From an uncultured Muribaculaceae bacterium (lineage in GTDB: Bacteria > Bacteroidota > Bacteroidia > Bacteroidales > Muribaculaceae): DNA of 64,000 nt. Under the pieces are notes generated by a model. It worked only from the letters and a program-made list of their open reading frames with translations. It made no database searches and was not told the DNA's origin. This document shows positions 35,343 through 44,100 of this stretch, piece after piece. Location of the stretch: assembly GCA_910577315.1 (NCBI GenBank), contig CAJTME010000005.1:157808-221807 (forward strand), written 5' to 3'. A program made the position numbers and the translations under genes. The number at the start of each line of letters is the position of its first letter. The first letter of the stretch is position 1.

Positions 35343-36350
35343 ATGAAAACAATCACAAAACTCTTCGTTGCGGCAGTGGCGCTCTTCGGAGCAGCCACCG
35401 CTGTCAGCGCAAAAACAGTCAAAAACACCGATAACAATGTGCCTTCTGACACTGAAACGGTCGCCGAACACGACATGAATGTGTACGGTGCTAACTATAC
35501 CGACGGCGACAAGTTCGATGGTCTTACCCGAAAAGTCGGCTTCGACCGAATGATTCCGCCTCATGCGCTGGAGGTATGCTACAACAAGACCACGCATATC
35601 ATCTTCCCGGCTGAGATTACCTACGTGGATCTCGGTAATGAGAACCTTGTTGCCGGACTCGCCGACGGTGCGAAGAATGTGCTTCGTGTAAAATCGGCTT
35701 TCAAGTCGTTCAAGCAGGAAACCAATCTTTCGGTTATCACTGAAGATGGTAGCTATTACACATTTAACGTAAAATTCGCCAAAGAACCGCTGTTGCTCAG
35801 TATAGAGATGACTGATTTTCTCCATGACGGTGAGGCTGTGAACCGCCCCAACAACGCGCAGGAGATTTATCTGGAAAAACTCGGTCAGGAGTCGCCTATG
35901 CTTGTAAAACTGATTATGAAATCAATCTACAAACAGAACAAGCGCGAAATCAAACATATCGGCTCAAAGCGTTTCGGTGTCCAGTTCCTACTGAAAAGTA
36001 TCTATACCAACAATGGACTTCTCTATTTCCACACCGAACTGAAGAACACATCAAACATCACTTTCGACATTGATTTTGTGTCGTTCAAGATTGTGGATAA
36101 GAAAGTTATCAAACGTACCTCCATGCAGGAACAGGTGCTTGAACCCCTCCGCGCCCAGAACTATGTGACGGTGGTACACGGTAAATCAACGGAACACACA
36201 GTGTTCGCCTTGGAGAAATTCACAATCCCTGACGACAAGCAGCTCGTTATCGAGGTCGCCGAAAAAGAAGGTGGTCGCCATCAGTTCTTTGTAGTCGATA
36301 ATGAAGACATCGTAAGAGCCAACGTAATTGATGAACTTTCAATCCAGTAA
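35343..36350 (+). CDS. traN: TraN (DUF4138, VirB9-like)
   Basis: A 335-aa periplasmic protein with a signal peptide (LFVAAVALFGAATAVSA, cleavage near AKT). Core motifs EVCYNKTTHIIFPAEITYVDLG and VLRVKSAF are typical for TraN/DUF4138, the outer-membrane-side VirB9 equivalent. Followed after 4 bp by traO. Confidence 0.9.
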   Translation: MKTITKLFVAAVALFGAATAVSAKTVKNTDNNVPSDTETVAEHDMNVYGANYTDGDKFDGLTRKVGFDRMIPPHALEVCYNKTTHIIFPAEITYVDLGNENLVAGLADGAKNVLRVKSAFKSFKQETNLSVITEDGSYYTFNVKFAKEPLLLSIEMTDFLHDGEAVNRPNNAQEIYLEKLGQESPMLVKLIMKSIYKQNKREIKHIGSKRFGVQFLLKSIYTNNGLLYFHTELKNTSNITFDIDFVSFKIVDKKVIKRTSMQEQVLEPLRAQNYVTVVHGKSTEHTVFALEKFTIPDDKQLVIEVAEKEGGRHQFFVVDNEDIVRANVIDELSIQ

Positions 36351-36354
36351 TCCA

Positions 36355-36939
36355 ATGAGAAAAGCGATGATAATTTTCGCTGCCATGCTTGCCCTTTTCA
36401 CAGGGCAGGCAATGGCTCAGCGAACACTTCCCGGCATGAGGTCGGTAGAAGTCAAGGCTAATATGGTTGACGGTTTCTATACCGGCTCAGCCCGCAACTG
36501 TGGCTATTCTTTCGGTGTCTATTACTCCGTTTTCAAAGGCAACAATGCCCATGAATGGGTCTTCGGGGGTGAGTATCTCCAAACCTATAAGTCTTACGGC
36601 GAGAAAGGTCGTATCCCCGTAGCTGAATTTACTGGCGAAGCAGAATATAATCTCCACCTTTACAGCAACTATACACAGTTCTTTCACCTCTATGGAGGAA
36701 TCTCAGCTCTTGCCGGATATGAGACGGTCAACTGGGGTAAGACACTTTTATCCGACGGTGCAACACTCCACAACTCGGACGCCTTTATCTATGGTGGAGC
36801 AGTCAACATTCAGGCTGACTTCTATCTCTCAGACAGAATCGCCCTCACCGCCAACCTCAAAGAGAGATTCATTTTCGATAACTCAACGGGACACTGCCAT
36901 TTCTCCTACGGACTGGGCATTAGAATTATGATGGACTAA
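36355..36939 (+). CDS. traO: TraO
   Basis: A 194-aa outer-membrane-associated protein with signal peptide (MRKAMIIFAAMLALFTGQAMAQ). The beta-strand-rich body contains RTLPGMRSVEVKANMVDGF and the repeated aromatic pattern typical of TraO. The ATG at 36355 is chosen because an upstream ATG overlaps the traN end and would spoil the signal peptide. Confidence 0.85.
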   Translation: MRKAMIIFAAMLALFTGQAMAQRTLPGMRSVEVKANMVDGFYTGSARNCGYSFGVYYSVFKGNNAHEWVFGGEYLQTYKSYGEKGRIPVAEFTGEAEYNLHLYSNYTQFFHLYGGISALAGYETVNWGKTLLSDGATLHNSDAFIYGGAVNIQADFYLSDRIALTANLKERFIFDNSTGHCHFSYGLGIRIMMD

Positions 36940-36945
36940 CAAACT

Positions 36946-37611
36946 ATGAGATACACTGAGAAAGATATTCCGGGAATGCCGATTACGGCATTCTTGGATG
37001 CCCTTGGCGAAAAGTCAGTTGGCGGCTATGGATATTTGAAACTTTACTATGCTCCGTACCGTGATGATGCAGAGGCATTATTAGTGGTTGACACCAAAAT
37101 GAATAATTGGTATGATCACGGGACTGATGAATCCGGTAATTTATATGATTTAGCGGAACTTACAGCAAGGGGCGACCATCGGAAGGATATTAGCGGCTAC
37201 ATTGTCAAGATGATGAACGATAATGAGATAGTCAAAGAAATGCTCACAAAAAGAGCCATTGAGCCACAGGTAATACACCTTGACATTGCCAAGATGCCGC
37301 TCACTGACTTTATGAAGGCATTGGGTCAGGAACACCCGGTAGCCGCTGACGGCGATTTGAGAATCTACAATTCTCCCTACGATTCATCGGCCAAAGGTAC
37401 GATGGTTATTAATATCCGCACGAACTTATGGCGTGATACCAAGTCTGGGGCCAATGGGGGAATCTATGACCTTGCGTATGAACTGACAGGCTGCGCCAAC
37501 AAGTCGGAACTAAACCGATATATTGCCGGTGAGATGAACGCCTTACAGAAAAAGCAGACTCACAAACCAGAGGAAAAGCCGCCAAAACCTAAACTAAAAA
37601 TGCGCCTATGA
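36946..37611 (+). CDS. tandem degenerate CHC2-like domains (TraP N-terminus relative)
   Basis: A 221-aa protein built of two repeats. Each runs as IP/MP-x-TxFLxALG, a LxxYxxPYR/DSSA segment, NxWYDHGTDESGN or NLWRDTKSGANGG, then LYDLA and an ELTG-like end. The same pattern begins the primase gene just downstream (FLNHLG, SPYRNERKPSF, LWYDFGSGAGGD, FNLAGELTG). The cysteines of true CHC2 zinc fingers are absent in all. It is probably a duplicated offshoot of TraP, possibly DNA-binding. Its stop overlaps traP by 4 bp. Confidence 0.65.
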   Translation: MRYTEKDIPGMPITAFLDALGEKSVGGYGYLKLYYAPYRDDAEALLVVDTKMNNWYDHGTDESGNLYDLAELTARGDHRKDISGYIVKMMNDNEIVKEMLTKRAIEPQVIHLDIAKMPLTDFMKALGQEHPVAADGDLRIYNSPYDSSAKGTMVINIRTNLWRDTKSGANGGIYDLAYELTGCANKSELNRYIAGEMNALQKKQTHKPEEKPPKPKLKMRL

Positions 37612-38480
37612 ACATCGACTCTATACGACAAATCCCCTTGGTAGATTTTCTCAACCACCTCGGCTACCAGCCGACAGGCCGTGACAGCAAAGGACTGTGG
37701 TTCTACTCTCCTTATCGCAATGAGCGCAAGCCGTCTTTCCATGTCAATCCGCGCAAAAATCTATGGTACGATTTTGGGAGCGGTGCTGGTGGCGACATCT
37801 TCAATCTTGCCGGAGAGCTGACAGGCGAAACAGACTTCATCAAACGTGCGGAGTTCATCGCCCAAAAGATGCAGTTGGCTGTGGAGAAGCCCTACAAGCC
37901 AATGCCGTTCAAGGAAGAACCAACCTTTGAGAATGTTGAAATCTCCAGACTGGAGGCTCCGGCGCTGCTTAAATACCTTGCTGACCGTGGCATACCACGC
38001 GACGTAGCCCAACGCTATTGTGTGCAGGTCGATTATGAATTGCACGGCAAGAGGTATTACGCCATCGGCTTTGAAAATAACGCGCATGGCTATGAACTGC
38101 GGAATTCCTTTTTCAAAGGCTCTTATCCACCCAAGCATATAACCCACATTTCCAATGGCAACGCCCGATGTAATGTCTTTGAAGGATTCATCGACTTTCT
38201 CTCAGCGGAACGACTCGGATATAATCACGGCACTGACACAATAGTGCTTAACTCTGTCTCCAATCTGAATAAAGCCATTGCGCCACTGAGAGGATACAGC
38301 GCGGTGAGTTGCTATCTCGACAACGACAATGCCGGACGAGCGGCCCTCGTCAAGCTCCAGCAGGAGTTAGGCGATAAGGTAATGGACAAGTCCGCACTTT
38401 ACCCCAACCACAAGGATCTGAACGACTATCTAATGTCGCTCTATCCCAAACAGACAACAAAATCAAAACTCAAACTCTGA
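37608..38480 (+). CDS. traP: TraP (TOPRIM primase-like protein)
   Basis: A 290-aa protein: N-terminal CHC2-like module without zinc cysteines (1-70) and a C-terminal TOPRIM domain with NVFEGFIDFLSAERL and SCYLDNDNAGRAAL, the D-x-D-N metal site. DnaG-type primases have this order. It may make primers on the transferred single strand in the recipient. Located in the TraP slot of the tra operon. Confidence 0.85.
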   Translation: MNIDSIRQIPLVDFLNHLGYQPTGRDSKGLWFYSPYRNERKPSFHVNPRKNLWYDFGSGAGGDIFNLAGELTGETDFIKRAEFIAQKMQLAVEKPYKPMPFKEEPTFENVEISRLEAPALLKYLADRGIPRDVAQRYCVQVDYELHGKRYYAIGFENNAHGYELRNSFFKGSYPPKHITHISNGNARCNVFEGFIDFLSAERLGYNHGTDTIVLNSVSNLNKAIAPLRGYSAVSCYLDNDNAGRAALVKLQQELGDKVMDKSALYPNHKDLNDYLMSLYPKQTTKSKLKL

Positions 38481-38483
38481 AAA

Positions 38484-39017
38484 ATGAAAACAATCCTCAA
38501 TAGAATCGGCGCAATCCGCGTCACTCCCGCCCGTTTCTTCGGATTCTGGGCAGTCCTCTTCGCTCTCGTGTTCGCCCTAACCTCATGTTCTGACGACCTC
38601 GATGTGCAGCAGTCATATCCCTTCACCGTGGAAGTCATGCCATACGCCGACAAAATCGCCAATGGCGAAACTATCGAACTGCGCTTTGAAATCAAGCCGG
38701 AAGGGAACTATTCCAACACTATGTACACAATCCGCTATTTTCAATATGAGGGTAACGGCTCACTAAAGATGGTTGATGGCCCCGTATTAGTCAACAACGA
38801 CCGTGTCCTCCTTGAAAGTAAGACATTCCGCCTGACCTACACTGCCAAATCTTCTGATTCCCATAAATTTCTCGTTGTTATCGAGGATAACTTCGGTTCC
38901 ACTCCGTGGGAACAGACATTTGAGTTCAACGACAATGATAGCGATGACAACGGCGGTACAGGAAGTCTGGTCGTGACACCCATCAATCCCGGAACAGTAA
39001 CACCCATCGGCAAATGA
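38484..39017 (+). CDS. traQ: TraQ (DUF3872) lipoprotein
   Basis: A 177-aa protein with a membrane helix ending in lipobox LTSC near residue 34, then a beta-rich domain (YPFTVEVMPYADKIANGETIELRFEI in parts; YFQYEGNGSL; LTYTAKSSDSHKFLVVIEDNFG). This is the DUF3872 TraQ pattern. C-terminal tail is Asp/Gly-rich. Overlaps the lysozyme gene by 4 bp. Confidence 0.85.
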   Translation: MKTILNRIGAIRVTPARFFGFWAVLFALVFALTSCSDDLDVQQSYPFTVEVMPYADKIANGETIELRFEIKPEGNYSNTMYTIRYFQYEGNGSLKMVDGPVLVNNDRVLLESKTFRLTYTAKSSDSHKFLVVIEDNFGSTPWEQTFEFNDNDSDDNGGTGSLVVTPINPGTVTPIGK

Positions 39018-39541
39018 AGAAACTCCTGATACTCTTTGTGGCATTGTTTTCCATTGTGGGAACAATGCCCGGCAACGCCGCCTCACAGCGAACTGCCCCC
39101 GCAAGGGAGCAGAAAACAAAAAGAAGCATCATGGAATTGCCGCTCTTTGAGCGTGCAGTTCTGATAATCAAAAAGTTTGAAACACTGCACAAACCGAAAC
39201 ATTGGCCCTACGTTGGATATGGTCACCAAGTCCAACCCGGAGAACCCTATCGCCGGGGAGTCCAGCTGACCGAAGCCCAAGCCGATGCACTTCTTCGCAA
39301 AGACTATTCCAAATTCTGCGCACTGTACGAGAAATACGGCAAAGACAAATATCTCCTCGCTGCCCTCGCATACAACTGTGGACCCGGTGTAGTCAACAAG
39401 TCCAGCGTCCTCCGCCTCTTAAAATCAGGAAACCGCAACATCTTCAAAGCCTACACCTCCCATTGCCACTATAAAGGCAAGAAACACAAAGGTTTGTTAA
39501 CCCGGCGGCTAACGGAATTTGCCGCCCTGTTCATTCCTTAA
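39014..39541 (+). CDS. GH24-like lysozyme of the conjugation operon
   Basis: A 175-aa exported muramidase with signal peptide (LLILFVALFSIVGTMPGNA). The catalytic glutamate lies in IIKKFETLHKP (about E56), followed by the VGYGHQ motif (about 67-72) typical of phage-type lysozymes. TAxAxxxLxxDYxKFCxLYEK and AYNCGPG follow. It likely opens peptidoglycan for the conjugation channel. Last gene of the tra operon. Confidence 0.8.
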   Translation: MKKLLILFVALFSIVGTMPGNAASQRTAPAREQKTKRSIMELPLFERAVLIIKKFETLHKPKHWPYVGYGHQVQPGEPYRRGVQLTEAQADALLRKDYSKFCALYEKYGKDKYLLAALAYNCGPGVVNKSSVLRLLKSGNRNIFKAYTSHCHYKGKKHKGLLTRRLTEFAALFIP

Positions 39542-39564
39542 ATTCAATACAATATGTGACACCG

Positions 39565-39595
39565 AGGGGATGCACTTTTTCGGAGTGCGTCCCCT
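39565..39595 (+). terminator. hairpin closing the tra operon
   Basis: AGGGGATGCACT (39565-39576) pairs with AGTGCGTCCCCT (39584-39595) with one wobble and a 7-nt loop TTTTCGG. No long T-run follows, so termination strength is uncertain. Confidence 0.6.
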
Positions 39596-39631
39596 TGCTG
39601 TATCTTATTGTAAAATAAATTTCAAAAAGAA

Positions 39632-40834
39632 ATGGCTTCGATAAAAGTAAAGTTCAGACCCTCGACTGTCGCTGACCACGAGGGTACAATCTACTATCAG
39701 ATTCTTCATGAGAGAAAGCCGCGACAACTTCTCTCGGATTACCACGTCTTTCAATCTGAATGGGACGAAAGCCGGGCAATGGTGGTAACTACACAAAACA
39801 GTGAGAGAAAGGCTTTCATCCTCTCAATCCGGGAAAGAATCCGTTGGGATGTGGAGCGACTTACCAAGATAGTAAGAAAACTTGACGGTAATGGTCTGCA
39901 ATACACAGCAGATGATGTCATTGATGAGTTCAACCGATATGCACAAGAATACTCACTGTTCAATTTCATGGAGAGCATCATCATTAAATTGAAACAGAAT
40001 GGCAAAGTCAGGACTTCCGAAACATATACATCTGCTCTCAACAGTTTCAAGAAGTTCCGTAAAGATGAGGATATAATGCTTGACTGCCTTAACTCTGAAG
40101 TAATGGAGGCTTATGAGGCATGGCATCAAAGCCGAGGCGTTGCACCGAATACAATATCGTTCTATACCCGTATTCTTCGGGCTGTATATAACCGTGCTGT
40201 TGAGGAAGATATTGTCGAGAACAAGAATCCATTCCGACATGTATATACTGGCGTGGACAAGACTATCAAGAGGGCATTGCCTCTTCCTGTCATCAAGAAA
40301 ATAAAAGCGTTGGATTTATCCCTTACTCCTGCGCTTGACTATGCCCGCGACATGTTCATGATGAGTTTTATGCTCAGGGGAATGAGTTTCATAGATATGG
40401 CTTTTCTGCGTAAAACAGACCTACAGAACGGCTATGTCACATATCGCCGCCGAAAAACCGGACAAAAGTTGGTGATTGAATGGACTAATGAAATGCAACT
40501 TATCCTTGATAAATACCCAGAGAATGCGTCGGATTATCTATTGCCCGTTATCCGCAATCCCGGAACCAACGAAAGATGCACTTACCACAATATGGGATAT
40601 AACATCAATCACAGTCTTAAAGCTGTTGCAAAGGTTGTAGGAGTTACAATCCCTCTTACACTTTATGTTGCCCGGCACTCTTGGGCATCAATAGCAAAAT
40701 CAAAAGGTATCCCCCTCAGTGTTATCAGTGAAGGTATGGGGCACGACAATGAGGCTACGACTCAAATCTATCTCGCATCTCTTGACACATCCGCAGTTGA
40801 TAAGGCCAACTCTCTAATTCTTAAATCCATATAA
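39632..40834 (+). CDS. tyrosine recombinase, probable DNA invertase (Tsr type)
   Basis: A 400-aa tyrosine recombinase: arm-binding domain (MASIKVKFRPSTVADHEG), SAM-like core-binding domain (about 110-210) and catalytic domain with the arginine in FMLRGMSFIDMAFL, the YRRRKTGQ lysine region, YVARHSWASIAK box II and GHDNEATTQIYLA with the nucleophile tyrosine (about 388). This form (YVARHSWAS, GHxxEATTQIYL) is typical of Bacteroides Tsr enzymes that invert nearby short DNA segments. Two matching sites lie 50-260 bp after its stop. It is more likely the local invertase than the ICE integrase. Confidence 0.85.
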   Translation: MASIKVKFRPSTVADHEGTIYYQILHERKPRQLLSDYHVFQSEWDESRAMVVTTQNSERKAFILSIRERIRWDVERLTKIVRKLDGNGLQYTADDVIDEFNRYAQEYSLFNFMESIIIKLKQNGKVRTSETYTSALNSFKKFRKDEDIMLDCLNSEVMEAYEAWHQSRGVAPNTISFYTRILRAVYNRAVEEDIVENKNPFRHVYTGVDKTIKRALPLPVIKKIKALDLSLTPALDYARDMFMMSFMLRGMSFIDMAFLRKTDLQNGYVTYRRRKTGQKLVIEWTNEMQLILDKYPENASDYLLPVIRNPGTNERCTYHNMGYNINHSLKAVAKVVGVTIPLTLYVARHSWASIAKSKGIPLSVISEGMGHDNEATTQIYLASLDTSAVDKANSLILKSI

Positions 40835-40844
40835 AGACCTGAAT

Positions 40845-40875
40845 GCCTCGGTGCCAATCAGCATCGAGGCTTTTT
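40845..40875 (+). terminator. Rho-independent terminator after the recombinase
   Basis: GCCTCGGTGC (40845-40854) pairs with GCATCGAGGC (40861-40870), one G-T wobble, followed by TTTTT. It separates recombinase transcription from the invertible segment and the cargo operon. Confidence 0.85.
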
Positions 40876-40886
40876 GTTTAGCGTTT

Positions 40887-40913
40887 ATCCAAATCTCTTG
40901 TTAAGAGATGGTT
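40887..40913. repeat. inversion site IR-left (27 bp)
   Basis: Left arm ATCCAAATCTCTT (40887-40899), centre GTT (40900-40902), right arm AAGAGATGGTT (40903-40913). The arms are near-palindromic. All bases match the site at 41071-41097 except the three centre bases, which there are the reverse complement. Confidence 0.85.
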
Positions 40914-40922
40914 ATAGCCCTG

Positions 40923-40955
40923 CAAAGTTACAAAAAAATGCTGAATTATGACGAA
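40923..40955 (-). promoter_or_regulatory. promoter inside the invertible segment, currently facing left (OFF)
   Basis: On the minus strand: TTCG (40955-40952), a 21-nt spacer and TAACTTTG (40930-40923), start site near 40916. It points away from the cargo operon. No TAnnTTTG box facing right is present between 40914 and 41108. Inversion about the site centres would move the -7 box to 41056-41063 and the start site to about 41070. Confidence 0.7.
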
Positions 40956-41070
40956 TTGGCACAGGTATTTAACTGTTTTACGCGTGGAAAATTCTACAAA
41001 ATTCAAAGGTGTTTAGGAAATTCAATTCAGTTGGCAGTGTACTCGGGTGATAATCAATAGAATATCTATC

Positions 41071-41097
41071 ATCCAAATCTCTTAACAAGAGATGGTT
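41071..41097. repeat. inversion site IR-right (27 bp)
   Basis: Left arm ATCCAAATCTCTT (41071-41083), centre AAC (41084-41086), right arm AAGAGATGGTT (41087-41097). It ends 11 bp before the ATG of the restriction-modification gene, leaving no room for a promoter outside the invertible segment. Confidence 0.85.
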
Positions 41098-41108
41098 GCT
41101 CCGACACT

Positions 41109-44100
41109 ATGAAATTTGATGAAATTCTACATAAATTCAGGGCTGAATCGTTCACCCAGAGAGATAAAGGGACGCAGTTTGAACGCTTAATGCGCTCGTG
41201 GCTCCTATCGGATCCCCGATATTCAAACCTAACGGATGTTTGGCTATGGGAAGACTTTCCATGTCGCCGAGACTTCGGAGGTTCTGATACCGGAATTGAC
41301 CTTGTCGCCCGTACCGACACCGGACAATACTGGGCTATCCAATGTAAATGCTACAAAGAGGATGCCGTTATTGACAAACCTGCTGTAGATTCTTTCCTCT
41401 CTACATCAAGTCGCACATTCACTGATGTAGATACGTTGCAAACCACATCCTTTTCACAAAGGCTATGGATTTCAACAACAAACCATTGGGGTAGAAATGC
41501 TGAAGAATCCATACAAAACCAACAGCCCCCGGTCAATCGTGTCGGACTTGTCGATTTACAAATTTCTCCCGTTGATTGGAAACTCCTTCTCGATGGATTG
41601 ACAGGTAAAAGTGCTTTGGTTGAAGGAAAGAAACCAATGCACCATCAACTAAATGCTATCTCTGAGGCTGATGAATATTTCTCGAACCACGACCGAGGCA
41701 AACTCATTATGGCTTGTGGCACAGGTAAAACCTACACAGCCCTGAAAATAGCCGAACAGATGCTGCCCGATAAAGGACTCGTCCTTTTCCTCGTACCGTC
41801 AATTTCGCTTCTCGGACAGACTCTCAATGCGTGGTGCGCCGATGCTACAAAGCCAATAAAGGCTATCTGCATTTGCTCAGACGCTCGTGCCTCTCGCAAA
41901 ATAAAGAAAGATTTTGACGATACTACCGACTCGGTAGTTGACCTCGCAGTTCCGGCAACCACCAATCCCAAAAGCATTGCCAAACAACTCGAATTATACC
42001 GCTCACACGACGGTTTGACCGTAGTGTTCTCAACGTATCAATCCATCGAAGCTGTTCGCGCTGCTCAGGTTGAAACCCTTAAAGAAACCGGAGGCTCATA
42101 CGGCACATTCGACCTTATCGTCTGCGATGAAGCACACCGCACTACCGGCGTGAAACTTTCCAACGCTGACGAGAGCAACTTCACGAAGATACATGATGCA
42201 GATTATATCAAAGGCTTAAAGCGTCTTTATATGACGGCTACTCCTCGCCTGTATGGAGACAATGCCAAAGCGAAAGCCTCTGAAAAAGACGCTGTTCTTT
42301 GTTCAATGGACGATGCCGCACTTTATGGTGAAGAATTTTTCCGTGTCAATTTCTCCTATGCCGTTGAACATGGACTTTTGACAGATTATAAAGTGCTTGT
42401 CCTCACCGTCAACGAAGATGATCTGCCCGCCAACGTCCTCAAAGACATCAAAGACCCGAACAACAAAGAACTTAACTTTGATGATACCTCAAAGTTAATC
42501 GGTGTTATCAACGGTCTCTCCAAAATAATCCGTGGAGACAACCGCGTTACTTGGGATAACGACCCCTGCGTAATGCAACGCGCTATCGCTTTCTGCTCCG
42601 CTATCGGCGATGCGAAAAGCCCCGGCACCTCGGTCAACACTTCATTGGTGCTTCCGAAGATTTGCGAAACCTACCGCGACTCCATAGACCCCGAAGAACG
42701 CGAACACGTTGTCGAAGTGTCGGCTCGACACATCGACGGCTCTATGAACTCGCAGACTCGCAACGAACAACTCGCTTGGCTCGCTGATGAAAACCTCGCT
42801 GAGAACGAGTGCCGAGTGCTTACTAACGTGCGCTGTCTATCCGAGGGCATAGATGTTCCGGCACTGGACGCTGTGCTTTTCCTCTCGTCGCGTAACTCGC
42901 AGGTGGACGTGGTGCAGTCCGTTGGTCGCGTTATGCGAAACTTCCGCAAGGGGCAACCCGGCGAGAAGAAATATGGCTACATCATTATCCCTATCGTTGT
43001 TCCTTCTGACGTTAAGCCCGAAGACGCCTTGGATAATAACGTCTATTTCTCGACCGTGTGGAGTATCCTCAATGCACTGCGCTCACACGACGATTGCTTC
43101 AATGCCGAGGTCAATAAAATTGCCCTCAATAAAAACAAGACCTCAAAGGTTATCGTCGGAGGCCCCGGAATCGGGCATAACGTTCTCGGCGGTGACAGCC
43201 AAGACCAACACGATGCAGAGCAACTTGAAAACGCAGAAGTTGCTCGTCAGCTCGAACTTCGTTTTGGCGAAATGCAGTCTGGCATTTACGCTAAACTCGT
43301 TGAGAAATGTGGCGACCGCCTCTATTGGGAAAACTGGTCTAAGAAAGTCGGCTTGATTGCGCGTAAGTTCATTGAGCGCATTGCCAAACTCGTTCAGAAC
43401 GTACCCGAACTGAAAACCGAGTTCGCCACCTTCGTCAAGGGATTGCAGCAAAACCTCAATCCTTCCGTTGACGAAGGCCAAGCCATTGAGATGTTGGCTC
43501 AACATCTCATTTCTCAGCCCGTTTTCGACGCATTGTTTAATGACTATAACTTTGTCAATAACAATGCCGTCAGCCGCTCCATGCACCGCATGATTGAATT
43601 GCTGACTGAAGTCGGAGGCTTCGAGAAGGACACAGCAGAACTTGAACAGTTCTATAACTCCGTCCGTGTCAATGTCGGTAACATTGACAATTTGGAGGGT
43701 AAGCAGACCATAATCAAGAACCTCTATGAGAAGTTCTTCAAAGGTGCGTTTCCTCTCACTGTTGAAAAACTCGGTATAGTTTACACTCCTGTTGAGTGCG
43801 TTGATTTCATTATCCATTCGGTCAACGATATTCTGAAACGTGAGTTTAATTCATCGCTCTCCGATGAAAATGTCCACATCCTCGACCCATTTACCGGCAC
43901 CGGTACTTTCATTACCCGATTACTCCAATCAGGACTCATCAAGCCCGAAGATATGGAGCGTAAGTATCTCCATGAAATCCACTGTAATGAAATTGTCCTC
44001 CTCGCATATTACATCGCAGATGTCAATATCGAGGCGGTTTATCACGACCTCGTTAAGCCTGACCACTATGTCAATTACGACGGTATCTGTCTGACCGACA

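Noticed and set aside
39632..40834. Second recombinase as the ICE integrase
   Set aside because: It lies in the middle of the element beside a pair of inversion sites and has the Tsr-type box; local inversion explains it better.
43143..43817. 224-codon minus-strand frame
   Set aside because: Antisense within the restriction-modification gene; a shadow.
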